Of a stretch of DNA of 64,000 nt, positions 1-9,199 are shown piece after piece. A program made the position numbers and the translations under genes. Within the stretch, counting starts at the first letter, position 1; the number at the start of each line of letters is the position of its first letter. Source of the DNA: Pelagimonas sp050633425 (GTDB lineage: Bacteria > Pseudomonadota > Alphaproteobacteria > Rhodobacterales > Rhodobacteraceae); contig NZ_JBOEGM010000016.1 of assembly GCF_050633425.1 (NCBI RefSeq), positions 186,001 through 250,000 of the forward strand, written 5' to 3'. The notes beneath the pieces were generated by a model, which was given only the letters and a program-made list of their open reading frames with translations, searched no databases and was not told the origin of the DNA.

Positions 1-106
1 GTGCATTCAGTTTAATACCTTGCTCGATCCAGGCCGAGCTGGCGGTGGCGGCGGTGGCACCCAGAGCGGAGGCTGCGATAATGGCGGAGATCAGAAGCTT
101 TTTCAT
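1..106 (-). CDS. exported protein, N-terminal fragment only
   Basis: The window edge cuts this gene after its first 35 codons. The visible part begins MKKLLISAIIAASALGATA, a Lys-Lys start followed by a hydrophobic core and small residues with an Ala-x-Ala type end, so it is a Sec signal peptide and the product is exported to the periplasm or outer membrane. An AAAGGA ribosome site lies just upstream of the ATG at 106. It is divergent from ctaA with about 190 bases between them. The family cannot be named from this fragment. Confidence 0.7.
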   Translation of the reverse strand, partial: MKKLLISAIIAASALGATAATASSAWIEQGIKLNA

Positions 107-295
107 GGTCTAGGTCCTTTGTCAGAATGTTGTGTGGCACTGTCTTAAATTCTGCATTCAACCTACATGATTGCGCTGGCGGCGCTAAGTCAGGAAAGTC
201 TGACCAAGGTATTCCTTACCCTGTCGGCCCATGTGCGCAGGTGGTTGAAGCCCGGCGGCGTGGGCACTAGTGTCGCGCGCAAATGGAGATAAGAC

Positions 296-1441
296 ATGGC
301 TGAAAAGCGCAAGCTGTTCGAAGATGTGAGCGAGGCTCAGACCACCGTGGCCGAACCGGCGGGCGGTATGATTGATGCTGGAAAACGTGGTGCGCGGCGC
401 GCGATCCGTGGCTGGCTTATGCTGCTGTTTGCGCTGGTTGTGGTGATGATAGCCGTGGGCGGGTTGACACGTTTGACGGATAGCGGATTGTCGATCACAG
501 AATGGAAGCCGGTGACAGGGGCTATCCCGCCCATGAACACCGAGGCCTGGCAGGCTGAGTTCGCCAAATACCAGGAAATCCCGGAATACCAGTTGGAAAA
601 CAAGGGAATGAGCCTGTCTGAATTCCAATTCATCTATTGGTGGGAATGGGGCCATCGCCAGTTGGGCCGTGTCATTGGGCTGGTCTGGGCGATCGGTTTC
701 TTTGGATTTTTGGCAGCAAAACGGATTCCAACGGGCTGGACCGGACGGTTGTTCGGACTTGGTGTACTGGGCGGATTGCAGGGCGCTGTGGGCTGGTGGA
801 TGGTTTCATCGGGGTTGAGCGGTCAAATGACCGACGTGGCATCTTACCGATTGGCAACACATCTTGGGCTGGCTTTTGTCATCTTGGGCTTCATCGCGTG
901 GTACGTCTATGGGTTGGGCCGCGAAGAGCGTGATCTGATGCAAGCCCGTCGTTTGGCCGAGCCTAAACTGTTTTCAATGTCGACCGGGCTGATGCATTTT
1001 GCCTTTCTGCAAATTTTGTTTGGTGCCTTGGTTGCTGGGATTGATGCGGGACGCACATTCAATGATTGGCCGTTGATGGCGGGTGGCATCTTTCCGCCGG
1101 AAGCGTTTGACATTCAACCGATATGGCGCAACCTATTCGAGAACGCGGGTCTGGTCCAATTCCTTCACCGTGTGTTTGGCTATGTGTTGTTTGTCTTTGG
1201 CATTCTTGTTTGGCGTCGCGGACGGAAATCGCCCAATGCGGATACGCAATTCCGGTTTAACGCGGTTTTTGCGGCGCTGTGCGTGCAGGTTCTGCTGGGC
1301 ATTGTAACGGTGCTCTATATCGCGCCGTGGCATTTGGCATTGTTGCATCAGCTGGGCGCGGTGATCTTGTGGGCCTTAATCTTGCGGGCGCGCTTTGCGG
1401 CGCGCTATCCAACTGAACAAACTATCCGAGGAACCGCATAA
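296..1441 (+). CDS. ctaA: heme A synthase (CtaA/COX15 family)
   Basis: Converts heme O to heme A in the inner membrane for aa3-type cytochrome oxidase. The 381-residue protein has a short cytoplasmic N-terminus and about eight membrane segments. Family signatures seen are GGLTRLTDSGLSITEWKPVTG in the first periplasmic loop (residues 55-75) and the heme-ligand histidines in WWEWGHRQLGR, ATHLGLAF, LMHFAF and FLHRVFGY. Length matches the alphaproteobacterial type without the cysteine pair of Bacillus CtaA. A GGAGAT site precedes the ATG. The next gene starts directly after the stop codon, so the M32 peptidase is probably cotranscribed. Confidence 0.95.
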   Translation: MAEKRKLFEDVSEAQTTVAEPAGGMIDAGKRGARRAIRGWLMLLFALVVVMIAVGGLTRLTDSGLSITEWKPVTGAIPPMNTEAWQAEFAKYQEIPEYQLENKGMSLSEFQFIYWWEWGHRQLGRVIGLVWAIGFFGFLAAKRIPTGWTGRLFGLGVLGGLQGAVGWWMVSSGLSGQMTDVASYRLATHLGLAFVILGFIAWYVYGLGREERDLMQARRLAEPKLFSMSTGLMHFAFLQILFGALVAGIDAGRTFNDWPLMAGGIFPPEAFDIQPIWRNLFENAGLVQFLHRVFGYVLFVFGILVWRRGRKSPNADTQFRFNAVFAALCVQVLLGIVTVLYIAPWHLALLHQLGAVILWALILRARFAARYPTEQTIRGTA

Positions 1442-2917
1442 ATGACCGCTTTCAACGATCTCATGGCCTTCCAACGCGACACAGAGGCTCTTGGGCAAAT
1501 CTCATGGAGATTGGGCTGGGACCAAGAAACCATGATGCCTCATGGGGCCAGTGATCAACGGGCCGATGAATGCGCTGCGATCGAAGGCGTGATTCACCAG
1601 CGTAAAATTGACCCGCGTGTGGGCGATTGGCTTGCCAAGATTGATGACGCCGACTTGGACGAGACGGGAAGGGCGCAAATCCGTCTGATCCGACGCGCCT
1701 ATGAGCGGAGCTCTCGGGTTCCTGAACGGTTGGTCGCGGAATTGGCAAGGATATCCAGCCGGGCACATAAGATTTGGGCGCAAGCGCGTTCAAATGATAA
1801 TTTCTCCGAGTTTTCACCGGTGTTGAAAGAGATTGTCGCCCTGCGTCAAGAAGAGGCGCAGGCCTTGGCGGAGGATGGCGATCTTTATGATGGGCTGTTG
1901 AATGAATACGAGCCGGGCACCAAAGCCAGTGATCTTGAAGCGATGTTTGGGGCTTTGCGCCCGCGTCTTGTGGCCTTGCGTGAGGCGGTTTTGGACAAGC
2001 CCGATCTGATGGGGTTGAATAACACCTTTGATCCTGAAGGCCAGATGCGGGTCACTGAAAAACTGGCGGCGCAGTTTGGATATGACTTTAACCGCGGCCG
2101 TGTTGACAAGGCCGTGCATCCGTTCAGCTCTGGGAGTGGCAATGACGTGCGCATCACCACCCGGACCGAGCCTTTGGACCCGTTTAATTGTTTTTATTCG
2201 ACAATTCATGAGGTTGGCCACGGCTGTTACGAACAAAACATCGATCAAGCCTATCGGCTTACGCCGCTTGGGCGCGGCGTGTCGATGGGTGTTCACGAAA
2301 GCCAAAGCCGGATTTACGAAAACCAGTTGGGACGTTCGCGTGCCTTTACTGGCTGGCTTTATGGGCAGATGCGCGATGAGTTTGGCGATTTCGGTGTTGC
2401 CGATGAGGATGCGTTTTATGGCGCGGTGAACCGGATCAAAAACGGCTATATCCGCACCGAAGCGGATGAGGTGCAATACAACTTGCATGTGCTTCTGCGC
2501 TTTGATCTCGAGCGCGCGATTATTTCAGGTGACTTGATTGTCGATGACCTTGAAGCTGCCTGGAACGACCGATTTGAGGCCGATTTTGGCTATGCGGTCG
2601 ACAAAGCATCCAACGGCGTTTTGCAAGACGTGCATTGGTCTGCTGGCTTTTTCGGATATTTCCCCACCTATTCGCTTGGTAATGTTTATGCCGGGTGTCT
2701 TTACGAAGCGCTACGTGGTGCGGTCCCTGATCTGGACAGTGAATTGGCACGAGGCGACACGTCGACTGCAACCGGTTGGCTGCGCGACAATCTGCAGCAA
2801 TTTGGCGGTTTGCGTGAGGCGCGGGCCACGATTGAGCATGCCACCGGAAAAGCCCCTAGCGAAGGACCTTTGCTGGATTACCTAGAAGCTAAGTTCAAAG
2901 GCATCTACAGGCTATAA
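1442..2917 (+). CDS. carboxypeptidase Taq, M32 metallopeptidase
   Basis: A cytoplasmic zinc carboxypeptidase that trims C-terminal residues from peptides. The 491-residue length is typical of family M32. The zinc motif HEVGH is at residues 256-260, followed by the family patterns GVHESQSRIYEN and IRTEADEVQYNLHVLLRF, which carry the third zinc ligand region. No signal peptide. It abuts ctaA without a gap, and a strong hairpin follows its stop codon, closing the two-gene unit. Substrate range cannot be read from sequence. Confidence 0.93.
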   Translation: MTAFNDLMAFQRDTEALGQISWRLGWDQETMMPHGASDQRADECAAIEGVIHQRKIDPRVGDWLAKIDDADLDETGRAQIRLIRRAYERSSRVPERLVAELARISSRAHKIWAQARSNDNFSEFSPVLKEIVALRQEEAQALAEDGDLYDGLLNEYEPGTKASDLEAMFGALRPRLVALREAVLDKPDLMGLNNTFDPEGQMRVTEKLAAQFGYDFNRGRVDKAVHPFSSGSGNDVRITTRTEPLDPFNCFYSTIHEVGHGCYEQNIDQAYRLTPLGRGVSMGVHESQSRIYENQLGRSRAFTGWLYGQMRDEFGDFGVADEDAFYGAVNRIKNGYIRTEADEVQYNLHVLLRFDLERAIISGDLIVDDLEAAWNDRFEADFGYAVDKASNGVLQDVHWSAGFFGYFPTYSLGNVYAGCLYEALRGAVPDLDSELARGDTSTATGWLRDNLQQFGGLREARATIEHATGKAPSEGPLLDYLEAKFKGIYRL

Positions 2918-2925
2918 ACCGGAGT

Positions 2926-2949
2926 GGGCGGAGATTTCTCCGCCCTTTT
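2926..2949 (+). terminator. rho-independent terminator after M32 peptidase gene
   Basis: GGGCGGAG and CTCCGCCC form an 8-base stem with a four-base loop, followed by TTTTC. It lies 9 bases after the stop codon of the carboxypeptidase and separates it from the converging gene at 2950. Confidence 0.85.
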
Positions 2950-3300
2950 CTATATCAAGGCCATCCGCTCAGCGCGTTCAGGGTCAGGAAATGGGCGATA
3001 GAGCCCAAAGTCTGCCGTCATGATCTGTTCGTGCACGGCGCGGTATAGTCTCTCAATGTCATCATCGTGGCTGCCATTCATTCGAAAGGCTTGATCGAGT
3101 TGAGTAAGATCTTTGACTTCGATCTGCAAAAGGAAGTCGCGGTAACAATCCGATGCCAGATTCAATTTGCGGCGATATAAATGCCACCTTTGAATAACCC
3201 CAGCCGTCATCAAACGATCAAGCCAAACTTCGATAGCATAGGCAAAAGCCAATGCTTTGGAATCGTTTTTGACGTCAATCATACAGGTATAGAGGTTCAT
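2950..3300 (-). CDS. DUF6614-like small cytoplasmic protein
   Basis: A 116-residue protein with no signal peptide or membrane segment. It begins MNLYTCMIDVKNDSKALAFA and has alternating strand/helix character, including a region like a small alpha-beta sandwich (VEVWLD, GVIQRWHLYRRKLNLASD, DFLLQIEVKDL). From memory of Roseobacter annotations this resembles the DUF6614 family; a profile search would confirm. Function unknown. AAGGAG lies 8 bases before the ATG. It is convergent with the M32 peptidase and followed upstream by gyrA on the same strand, separated by the gyrA terminator. Confidence 0.8.
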   Translation of the reverse strand: MNLYTCMIDVKNDSKALAFAYAIEVWLDRLMTAGVIQRWHLYRRKLNLASDCYRDFLLQIEVKDLTQLDQAFRMNGSHDDDIERLYRAVHEQIMTADFGLYRPFPDPERAERMALI

Positions 3301-3355
3301 CGCGGCTCTCCTTTATAGGCGAGTTTGCCCGAGAGAAGTTGATGTGGTCTTAAAA

Positions 3356-3391
3356 CCCAAAAACCGGCCCTGGCCAAAAGCCAGAACCGGT
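3356..3391 (-). terminator. gyrA terminator
   Basis: On the minus strand ACCGGTTCTGGC and GCCAGGGCCGGT pair over 12 positions (two G-U pairs) around a TTTT loop and are followed by TTTTTGGG. It begins 26 bases after the gyrA stop codon. Confidence 0.9.
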
Positions 3392-3417
3392 CATTTTAGT
3401 AGGTTTGCCTCGCCGAC

Positions 3418-6189
3418 TTATGTGTCGTCAGCGTCGGGTCCGGTTTCGCTGATCACTTCGGCGTCTTCGATTTCGTCGTCACCCTGATCGGCAATCCGTG
3501 CGACCGACACGACGATCTCTTTTTTGCCCGTGCGGAAGACATTGACACCGCCAGCCCCGCGAGAGCGGAACGAGATGCCATCAACCGGAACACGGATCGA
3601 TTGGCCTGTCGACGTGGCCAGCATGATCTGATCGCCAAGCTCGACCGGGAAGCTTGCCACAAGGGGCCCGCCGCGCATGGCCTTGTCAAAGGCTTGAACG
3701 CCCATTCCGCCGCGCCCACGAACAGGATAATCGTGGCTGGAGCTAAGCTTACCGGCCCCTTTTGATGTGATTGTCAGCAACAGATTTTCCGCCGCGGACA
3801 TCTCAGCATAGCGTTCTTGGCTCAACTGAGTATTGGCGTTGCCATCCTCTTCGGTCGGCAATTCAGCATCATCGGCAAGCCCAGCCATGGCACGACGCAT
3901 CTTGAGATAGGCCGCGCGCTCATCCGGTGTTGCCTCAAACTGACGAATGATAGCCATCGACACGACGCGATCATCCCCCAACAGTTTGATGCCACGCACC
4001 CCAACCGACGCGCGGCTGTTGAACACGCGAACATCCGTTGCAGGGAAGCGAATTGCACGACCCGAATCCGTGACCAGCATCACGTGATCATCGTTTTCAG
4101 CAATGCGCACATCAATCAGTTTCGTCTCAGCGTGATCGTCTTCGAACTTCATCGCGATCTTGCCGTTTGATTTCACATTTGTGAAGTCTGACAGCTTGTT
4201 ACGGCGCACAGTTCCTGCGGATGTCGCAAAGACAACCTGCAAATCGTCCCAGTCATCCTCGTCCCGATCCACCGGCATAATCGCAGCGATCGACACGCCT
4301 GATGGGATCGGTAAAAGATTCACAATCGCCTTGCCCTTGGAGGTCCGAGACCCTTGCGGCAGGCGCCAGGTTTTGAGCTTGTAGGCCATGCCATCGGTGG
4401 TGAAGAACAAGAGCTGTGTATGCGTGTTGGCCACAAACAGCGTGGTCACCACGTCGTCGTCTTTCATCGCACCACCGGACACGCCCTTGCCGCCGCGTTT
4501 TTGCGCCCGGAAATCGACCAGAGGGGTCCGTTTGATATAGCCCTCGGCGGTGACTGTGACGACCATGTCCGACCGTTCAATCAGGTCTTCGTCGTCCATA
4601 TCTCCGGCCCAGTCGACAATCTGTGTACGGCGCGGCACAGCGAAGTCTTCACGGACTTTGCGCATTTCATCCGAAATAATCGTCATGATGCGATCACGGC
4701 TTCCAAGAATTTCAAGGTATTCCTTGATCTTAGCGGCCAGTTCTTCAAGTTCATCGGTGACTTCTTTGACACCCAGCTGGGTCAGACGTTGGAGACGCAG
4801 TTCCAAAATCGCACGCACCTGCGTTTCCGACAGGTTGTAGGTGCCATCGTCATTGGCCTTGTGGGTCGGATCATCAATGAGCGCGATATAGGGCAAGATT
4901 TCATGGGCAGGCCACCGTCGCTCCATCAGTTTGGCGCGCGCTTCTGGTGCATCAGCTGAGGCGCGAATGGTCGCAACCACTTCGTCAACATTGGAAACGG
5001 CGACGGCCAGGCCGCACAAGATATGGCTCCGCTCACGGGCCTTGCGCAGCAAATACGCCGTGCGGCGTAAAATCACATCTTCACGGAAGTCCAGAAAGGC
5101 GGTCAAGAAACCGCGCAGAGTAAGCTGTTCCGGCCGACCGCCGTTTAAAGCCAACATGTTACAGGCAAAACTTGTCTGCATCGGGGTAAAGCGGAACAGT
5201 TGATTTAGAACCACTTCGGCGGTCGCATCGCGTTTCAGTTCAACCACAACCCGCACACCGTTGCGATCAGATTCGTCTTGAACGTGGGCGATCCCCTCGA
5301 TCTTTTTGTCGCGCGCCGCTTCGGCGATCCGCTCGATCATGGTGGCTTTGTTCACCTGATAGGGGATTTCGTCGATGACGATGGCAAAGCGATCCTTGCG
5401 GATTTCCTCGACCCGAGTTTTCGAGCGAATAATGACGCTTCCGCGCCCCTCTGTATAAGCTTTGTAGGCACCGGAGCGGCCCAAAATTACACCGCCCGTC
5501 GGGAAATCCGGGGCAGGGACGTATTCAATCAACTGCTCGCTGCTCAGGTCAGGGTTGTCGATCAGGGCAAGCGCAGCATCAATGACTTCGCCAAGGTTAT
5601 GGGGCGGAATACGTGTCGCCATACCAACGGCGATCCCTTCGGCCCCATTGACCAAGACATTTGGATATCGCGCCGGAAGTACCGTGGGTTCACGTTCCTT
5701 ACCATCATAATTGTCCTGAAAATCAACGGTGTCCTTGTCGATATCGAGCAAAAGATTGAGCGCAGATTTCTCAAGCCGCGATTCCGTATAGCGCATCGCC
5801 GCAGCGCTATCGCCGTCCATGGATCCAAAGTTGCCCTGACCGTCAATCAACGGCAGAGACATGGAAAAATCCTGCGCCATACGAACCAACGCGTCATAGA
5901 TCGCACTATCGCCATGCGGGTGGTAGTTCCCCATAACCTCGCCAACGGGCTTGGCGCATTTGCGGTAGGATTTGTCGGGCGTATAGCCGCCATCATACAT
6001 GTGATACAAAATGCGGCGGTGGACCGGTTTCAAACCGTCGCGAACATCAGGAATCGCCCGGCTTACAATCACGCTCATGGCGTAATCGAGGTAGCTGGTT
6101 TTCATCTCACGTTCGATGGAGATCGAAGGACCGCTGTATTCAGGCGGCATTTCGTCAGTGTTATCAGGTGTTTCTGGCGTGTCGTTCAC
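3418..6189 (-). CDS. gyrA: DNA gyrase subunit A
   Basis: The DNA breakage-reunion subunit of type II topoisomerase, working with GyrB. The 923-residue protein has the winged-helix/tower part with catalytic Tyr134 in AAMRYTESRLEK and six C-terminal beta-propeller blades; the GyrA box is visible as QKRGGKGV. The quinolone-determining region reads GNYHPHGDSAIYDALVR with Ser95 and Asp99 (Ser83 and Asp87 of Escherichia coli) in the susceptible form. A long acidic tail (DEIEDAEVISETGPDADDT) ends the protein. The start is a GTG with only a weak AGG upstream; no earlier in-frame start fits. gyrB is not in the window. Confidence 0.97.
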   Translation of the reverse strand: MNDTPETPDNTDEMPPEYSGPSISIEREMKTSYLDYAMSVIVSRAIPDVRDGLKPVHRRILYHMYDGGYTPDKSYRKCAKPVGEVMGNYHPHGDSAIYDALVRMAQDFSMSLPLIDGQGNFGSMDGDSAAAMRYTESRLEKSALNLLLDIDKDTVDFQDNYDGKEREPTVLPARYPNVLVNGAEGIAVGMATRIPPHNLGEVIDAALALIDNPDLSSEQLIEYVPAPDFPTGGVILGRSGAYKAYTEGRGSVIIRSKTRVEEIRKDRFAIVIDEIPYQVNKATMIERIAEAARDKKIEGIAHVQDESDRNGVRVVVELKRDATAEVVLNQLFRFTPMQTSFACNMLALNGGRPEQLTLRGFLTAFLDFREDVILRRTAYLLRKARERSHILCGLAVAVSNVDEVVATIRASADAPEARAKLMERRWPAHEILPYIALIDDPTHKANDDGTYNLSETQVRAILELRLQRLTQLGVKEVTDELEELAAKIKEYLEILGSRDRIMTIISDEMRKVREDFAVPRRTQIVDWAGDMDDEDLIERSDMVVTVTAEGYIKRTPLVDFRAQKRGGKGVSGGAMKDDDVVTTLFVANTHTQLLFFTTDGMAYKLKTWRLPQGSRTSKGKAIVNLLPIPSGVSIAAIMPVDRDEDDWDDLQVVFATSAGTVRRNKLSDFTNVKSNGKIAMKFEDDHAETKLIDVRIAENDDHVMLVTDSGRAIRFPATDVRVFNSRASVGVRGIKLLGDDRVVSMAIIRQFEATPDERAAYLKMRRAMAGLADDAELPTEEDGNANTQLSQERYAEMSAAENLLLTITSKGAGKLSSSHDYPVRGRGGMGVQAFDKAMRGGPLVASFPVELGDQIMLATSTGQSIRVPVDGISFRSRGAGGVNVFRTGKKEIVVSVARIADQGDDEIEDAEVISETGPDADDT

Positions 6190-6381
6190 GTAGGGTGCCT
6201 ACTCGGTTATCTGCCATATATTGTTGAAGGTTTTATAACAGATGCAGGATGTAGGGTGCAATGGCAGCGTCACGGTGCATTTCTGGCAGCCACCCGTGAT
6301 GTCTGCTAACAGGTTGTTTTTATTGAAAAGTAAAGATTTTTGCCGCAGCCTTCTTTTACAACAAAAAGAAAGAGGCGCAGG

Positions 6382-6651
6382 ATGCAACGATCAGAAACCG
6401 AACTTATGCTCAAGGGATATGGGCTTACCACGGCCGAATTGTTCTATCACATGCCGGATTATCCGCATGTTTTGAACAGTTTTATCTGGCAAGATTATGA
6501 TTTGGCACCGGACCATGACCGGCTATTTGATTTTATCGCCTTTTGGCATGATGAAATCGAAGGTCCGTTGCATTCGGTTCGCTTTACCCATCGCAAGATG
6601 GTGTCGGCGGGTGAATGGCGTCATGTTGTGGGCGAATTCACATATCATTAG
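6382..6651 (+). CDS. usg: Usg family protein
   Basis: An 89-residue cytoplasmic protein of the alphaproteobacterial Usg family, recognised by SETELMLKGYGLTTAE, FIWQDYDLAPD and EIEGPLHSVRF. The family is conserved and often found near tryptophan genes in other alphaproteobacteria, but its role is not established; here it stands alone, divergent from gyrA. I chose the ATG at 6382, which has AGAGGCGCAGG upstream and matches the usual family start; a longer frame opening at 6340 would add a basic tail that the family lacks. Confidence 0.85.
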   Translation: MQRSETELMLKGYGLTTAELFYHMPDYPHVLNSFIWQDYDLAPDHDRLFDFIAFWHDEIEGPLHSVRFTHRKMVSAGEWRHVVGEFTYH

Positions 6652-6690
6652 CCCCGACTCATTTGCCGCGACAATGCGGCCGAAGCGACC

Positions 6691-6711
6691 AAGAGGGGCT
6701 GATCCCCTCTT
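6691..6711. terminator. hairpin between usg and the SYLF lipoprotein gene
   Basis: AAGAGGGG and CCCCTCTT form a perfect 8-base stem with a five-base loop in the 73-base gap between two converging genes. There is no clear T-run, so it is a plausible but weak two-way terminator. Confidence 0.6.
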
Positions 6712-6724
6712 AGCGCAAATCGCG

Positions 6725-7279
6725 TTACGGGATAATCCGGGTGTATTTCACCCCTTCGAGGGTCGCCCCGAGGCGCAGGCCAGCCTGACCAAAGACAACC
6801 GCGATCACAGGGGCAAGCGCCGTGGTGGTCTCAGCACCAAGCTTCTCACCTTTTTCAGGCGTCGCGTATTCAATATTGGCACCGGCCGCATAGCCCGGAG
6901 AGCGGCGGAACGTGGTCAGCGCCTCTTGGGTCATAAAGAACAAAACATGGGCGTATTGCGACGCACCAATTTGCAAGCCACCGGAGGCTTTGGCCAATGA
7001 ATAATAGTCAACGGTCGCACCGCCAACCCGCAGAGCACCTTCGCCATAGGCCCCGCCAAATCCAAAACCGGCCTCGGTGATCAAAGGCATCACCAGTATA
7101 CCAACCGATTTCGCAGCCAGATCGCGGGTTGCGGGATAATCGGAATACAGTTGTGTCAGCGTACTATCCACGCGGGCGTCGATGGTCATCGATCCGCGGC
7201 TGCCCACACCATTGCCACAGCCCGCCACAAGCGCAGCAGCCCCTAGGCCAAAAGTCAGTTTTCGTCTTGAGAGGATCAT
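6725..7279 (-). CDS. SYLF/YSC84-domain lipoprotein
   Basis: A 184-residue exported lipoprotein. The N-terminus RRKLTFGLGAAALVAGCG is a signal peptide ending in a lipobox, with Cys21 as the lipidation site. The mature part is a SYLF (YSC84) domain, a lipid-binding fold: AKSVGILVMPLITEAGFGFGG, GGATVDYYSLAKASGGLQIG and FFMTQEALTTFRR are recognisable. Likely anchored in the outer membrane or periplasmic face; the physiological lipid partner is unknown. GGAAAGAG precedes the ATG. It lies downstream of hemB on the same strand but with a 123-base gap, so cotranscription is uncertain. Confidence 0.88.
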   Translation of the reverse strand: MILSRRKLTFGLGAAALVAGCGNGVGSRGSMTIDARVDSTLTQLYSDYPATRDLAAKSVGILVMPLITEAGFGFGGAYGEGALRVGGATVDYYSLAKASGGLQIGASQYAHVLFFMTQEALTTFRRSPGYAAGANIEYATPEKGEKLGAETTTALAPVIAVVFGQAGLRLGATLEGVKYTRIIP

Positions 7280-7402
7280 CGCTCTTTCCTTAACACTGCC
7301 TCAGGTCCGGCTTTTTGCGCCGGTTAACACGTCTTATACGCAGCAAATCAAGGCTTGTCACCTCACCTTGCCGCGCGGATTCGTGTCTTGGGCGAAAGGC
7401 CG

Positions 7403-8401
7403 CTATCCGTTTAGGATTTTTGCAGCCGCCGGGGCAAAATAGGTCAGAATTCCGTCACATCCTGCACGTTTGAAGGCAATCAGGCTCTCTAGCATGACTT
7501 TTTCACCATCAACCCAGCCACGTTCGCCTGCACCCGCCAGCATCGCGTATTCGCCCGATACTTGATAGGCAAAGGTTGGCGCGCCGAACATGTCTTTGGC
7601 ACGGCGGCATATATCAAGGTAGGGCATGCCCGGTTTGACCATGACCATATCGGCACCTTCCAGCAGATCGCGCTCGATCAACCGCATCGCTTCGTCAGAG
7701 TTTCCGGCCTCCATTTGGTAGGTCTTTTTGTCGCCTTTAAGCGCACCGGACGCCCCAACCGCATCGCGAAATGGCCCGTAAAACGCCGAAGCGAACTTGG
7801 CCGCATAGCTCAACAGCAGCACATCTTGATGCCCGCCAGCCTCTAACCCGTCACGCAAAGCGCCAATGCGCCCGTCCATCATATCCGACGGCCCAATGAT
7901 ATCGGCCCCCGCGTTTGCTTGGCTGAGGGCTTGCTTGACCAAAGCCTCAACTGTCCGGTCATTGACGATCACACCGTCTTCAACAAAGCCGTCATGGCCG
8001 TTGATGTTATAAGGATCAAGCGCGACATCGGTCATCACCGCGATATCGGGCACCGCGTCTTTGATCGCGCGTGTGGCCTTATTTGACAGGTTTTCAGGGT
8101 TCCAGGCTTCGGCACAATCTTCGGTTTTCAGGCTTGGATCAGTGTAGGGAAACAAACAGATCGACGGAATTCCAAGCGCATGCGCCTCGCGCGCGGCTTC
8201 GACCACCTTGTCCACGGATAAACGGTTAACACCGGGCATGGAGGCGATTGGTTCCACCTCGCCTTCACCATCCCGCACAAAAACCGGCCAGATGAAATCA
8301 CCCGGAGTGAGTGACGTTTCCTGGACCAGGGCCCGAATCGCAGGTGTGCGGCGTAAACGGCGCAACCGGGTGGCGGGAAAGGGGGCAACAGTCGGTTTCA
8401 T
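7403..8401 (-). CDS. hemB: delta-aminolevulinic acid dehydratase (porphobilinogen synthase)
   Basis: Condenses two 5-aminolevulinate molecules to porphobilinogen in tetrapyrrole synthesis. The 332-residue protein has the Schiff-base lysine region MVMVKPGMPYLD. The metal loop reads TDVALDPYNINGHDG, with aspartates in place of the cysteines of zinc-type enzymes, so this is the magnesium or metal-independent type known from Rhodobacter. A frame opening at 8476 would add 25 residues, but the ATG at 8401 has AAGGAC upstream and gives the family length. hemA, for the preceding step, is also in this window at 25.7 kb, not linked. Confidence 0.96.
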   Translation of the reverse strand: MKPTVAPFPATRLRRLRRTPAIRALVQETSLTPGDFIWPVFVRDGEGEVEPIASMPGVNRLSVDKVVEAAREAHALGIPSICLFPYTDPSLKTEDCAEAWNPENLSNKATRAIKDAVPDIAVMTDVALDPYNINGHDGFVEDGVIVNDRTVEALVKQALSQANAGADIIGPSDMMDGRIGALRDGLEAGGHQDVLLLSYAAKFASAFYGPFRDAVGASGALKGDKKTYQMEAGNSDEAMRLIERDLLEGADMVMVKPGMPYLDICRRAKDMFGAPTFAYQVSGEYAMLAGAGERGWVDGEKVMLESLIAFKRAGCDGILTYFAPAAAKILNG

Positions 8402-8570
8402 AATGAGGTCCTTGGGCGAAGTCCTTGTAAACGTCGCATTTGGGTGGCATGGAATGATCATTGTCTCAAGTCCCATTTGGCCTGTCGCGCCATTGGGCCG
8501 CGAAACGACCGCACATCGCCGTTAAATTGCCAAGGCCGGAATAGGCGGGCACGAAAGAAAGAGCAGCACA

Positions 8571-9092
8571 TTGGACTGGTATTCCACCGTCTTTGAAGTC
8601 ATCGACACACGGTCTTTTTCGAACCTGTGGTATTGGATCATCTTGGCCGTGACATGGTCGTCGATCAGCCATTGGGTGCTGGGGGTGCCGTTTGACATGG
8701 TGACACGGGCGCGCCGCAACGGCGGGCAAGCGGAAAAGGATCTCGAGGATCTGGTGCGTATCAATGCCAACCGGTTTTTGTTCATCGTCGAAGAAGCCGG
8801 TTTATGGATCACGGCCATGGTTTCGGCGGTCTTGTCGGGGCTGGTTGTCTTGGGGTTCTTTTATGGAATCGAGATTGCCCAAGCTATCTTTTTGCTGCTG
8901 TTTCCGCTGACATTTGTTGGCCTGCTGAGTATCTATTCTGCAAACAAGGTCAAAGAGGGTGAAGACAGCGGCGATGCGCTTTGGCGGCGGCTGCGGATTC
9001 ACCGGATGAGCACGCAAATGGTTGGCATGGTGTCGATTTTTGTGATCGCCATGTGGGGTATGTATCACAACCTGTCGTCTTACATCTTGTAA
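8571..9092 (+). CDS. three- to four-helix membrane protein of unknown function
   Basis: A 173-residue integral membrane protein, divergent from hemB. Hydrophobic segments lie near residues 20-42, 77-100, 103-125 and 150-170; the loops contain RARRNGGQAEKDLEDLVRINANR and a charged stretch KVKEGEDSGDALWRRLR. The start used is TTG at 8571 (Met-Asp-Trp-Tyr), with a weak AAAGAG before it; no ATG fits better. Roseobacter relatives are, as I recall, often labelled a component of the SufBCD complex, but no suf gene is nearby and nothing in the sequence supports an Fe-S role. Confidence 0.75.
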   Translation: MDWYSTVFEVIDTRSFSNLWYWIILAVTWSSISHWVLGVPFDMVTRARRNGGQAEKDLEDLVRINANRFLFIVEEAGLWITAMVSAVLSGLVVLGFFYGIEIAQAIFLLLFPLTFVGLLSIYSANKVKEGEDSGDALWRRLRIHRMSTQMVGMVSIFVIAMWGMYHNLSSYIL

Positions 9093-9199
9093 TTCGGTCT
9101 GCGTGACAACGCGGGCCACCAAGAGGCGCGGGTTGCTCAATTCGGTACAAAAACAAACTCTAGGTTGACCTCGCTTTGGCGCAAAGGCATTCGGTCCCT

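Noticed and set aside
1814..2488. Minus-strand frame of 224 codons inside the M32 peptidase gene
   Set aside because: Shadow of a well-supported peptidase gene.
5278..6309. Plus-strand frame of 343 codons inside gyrA
   Set aside because: Shadow of the gyrA coding frame; gyrA has all expected motifs across the region.
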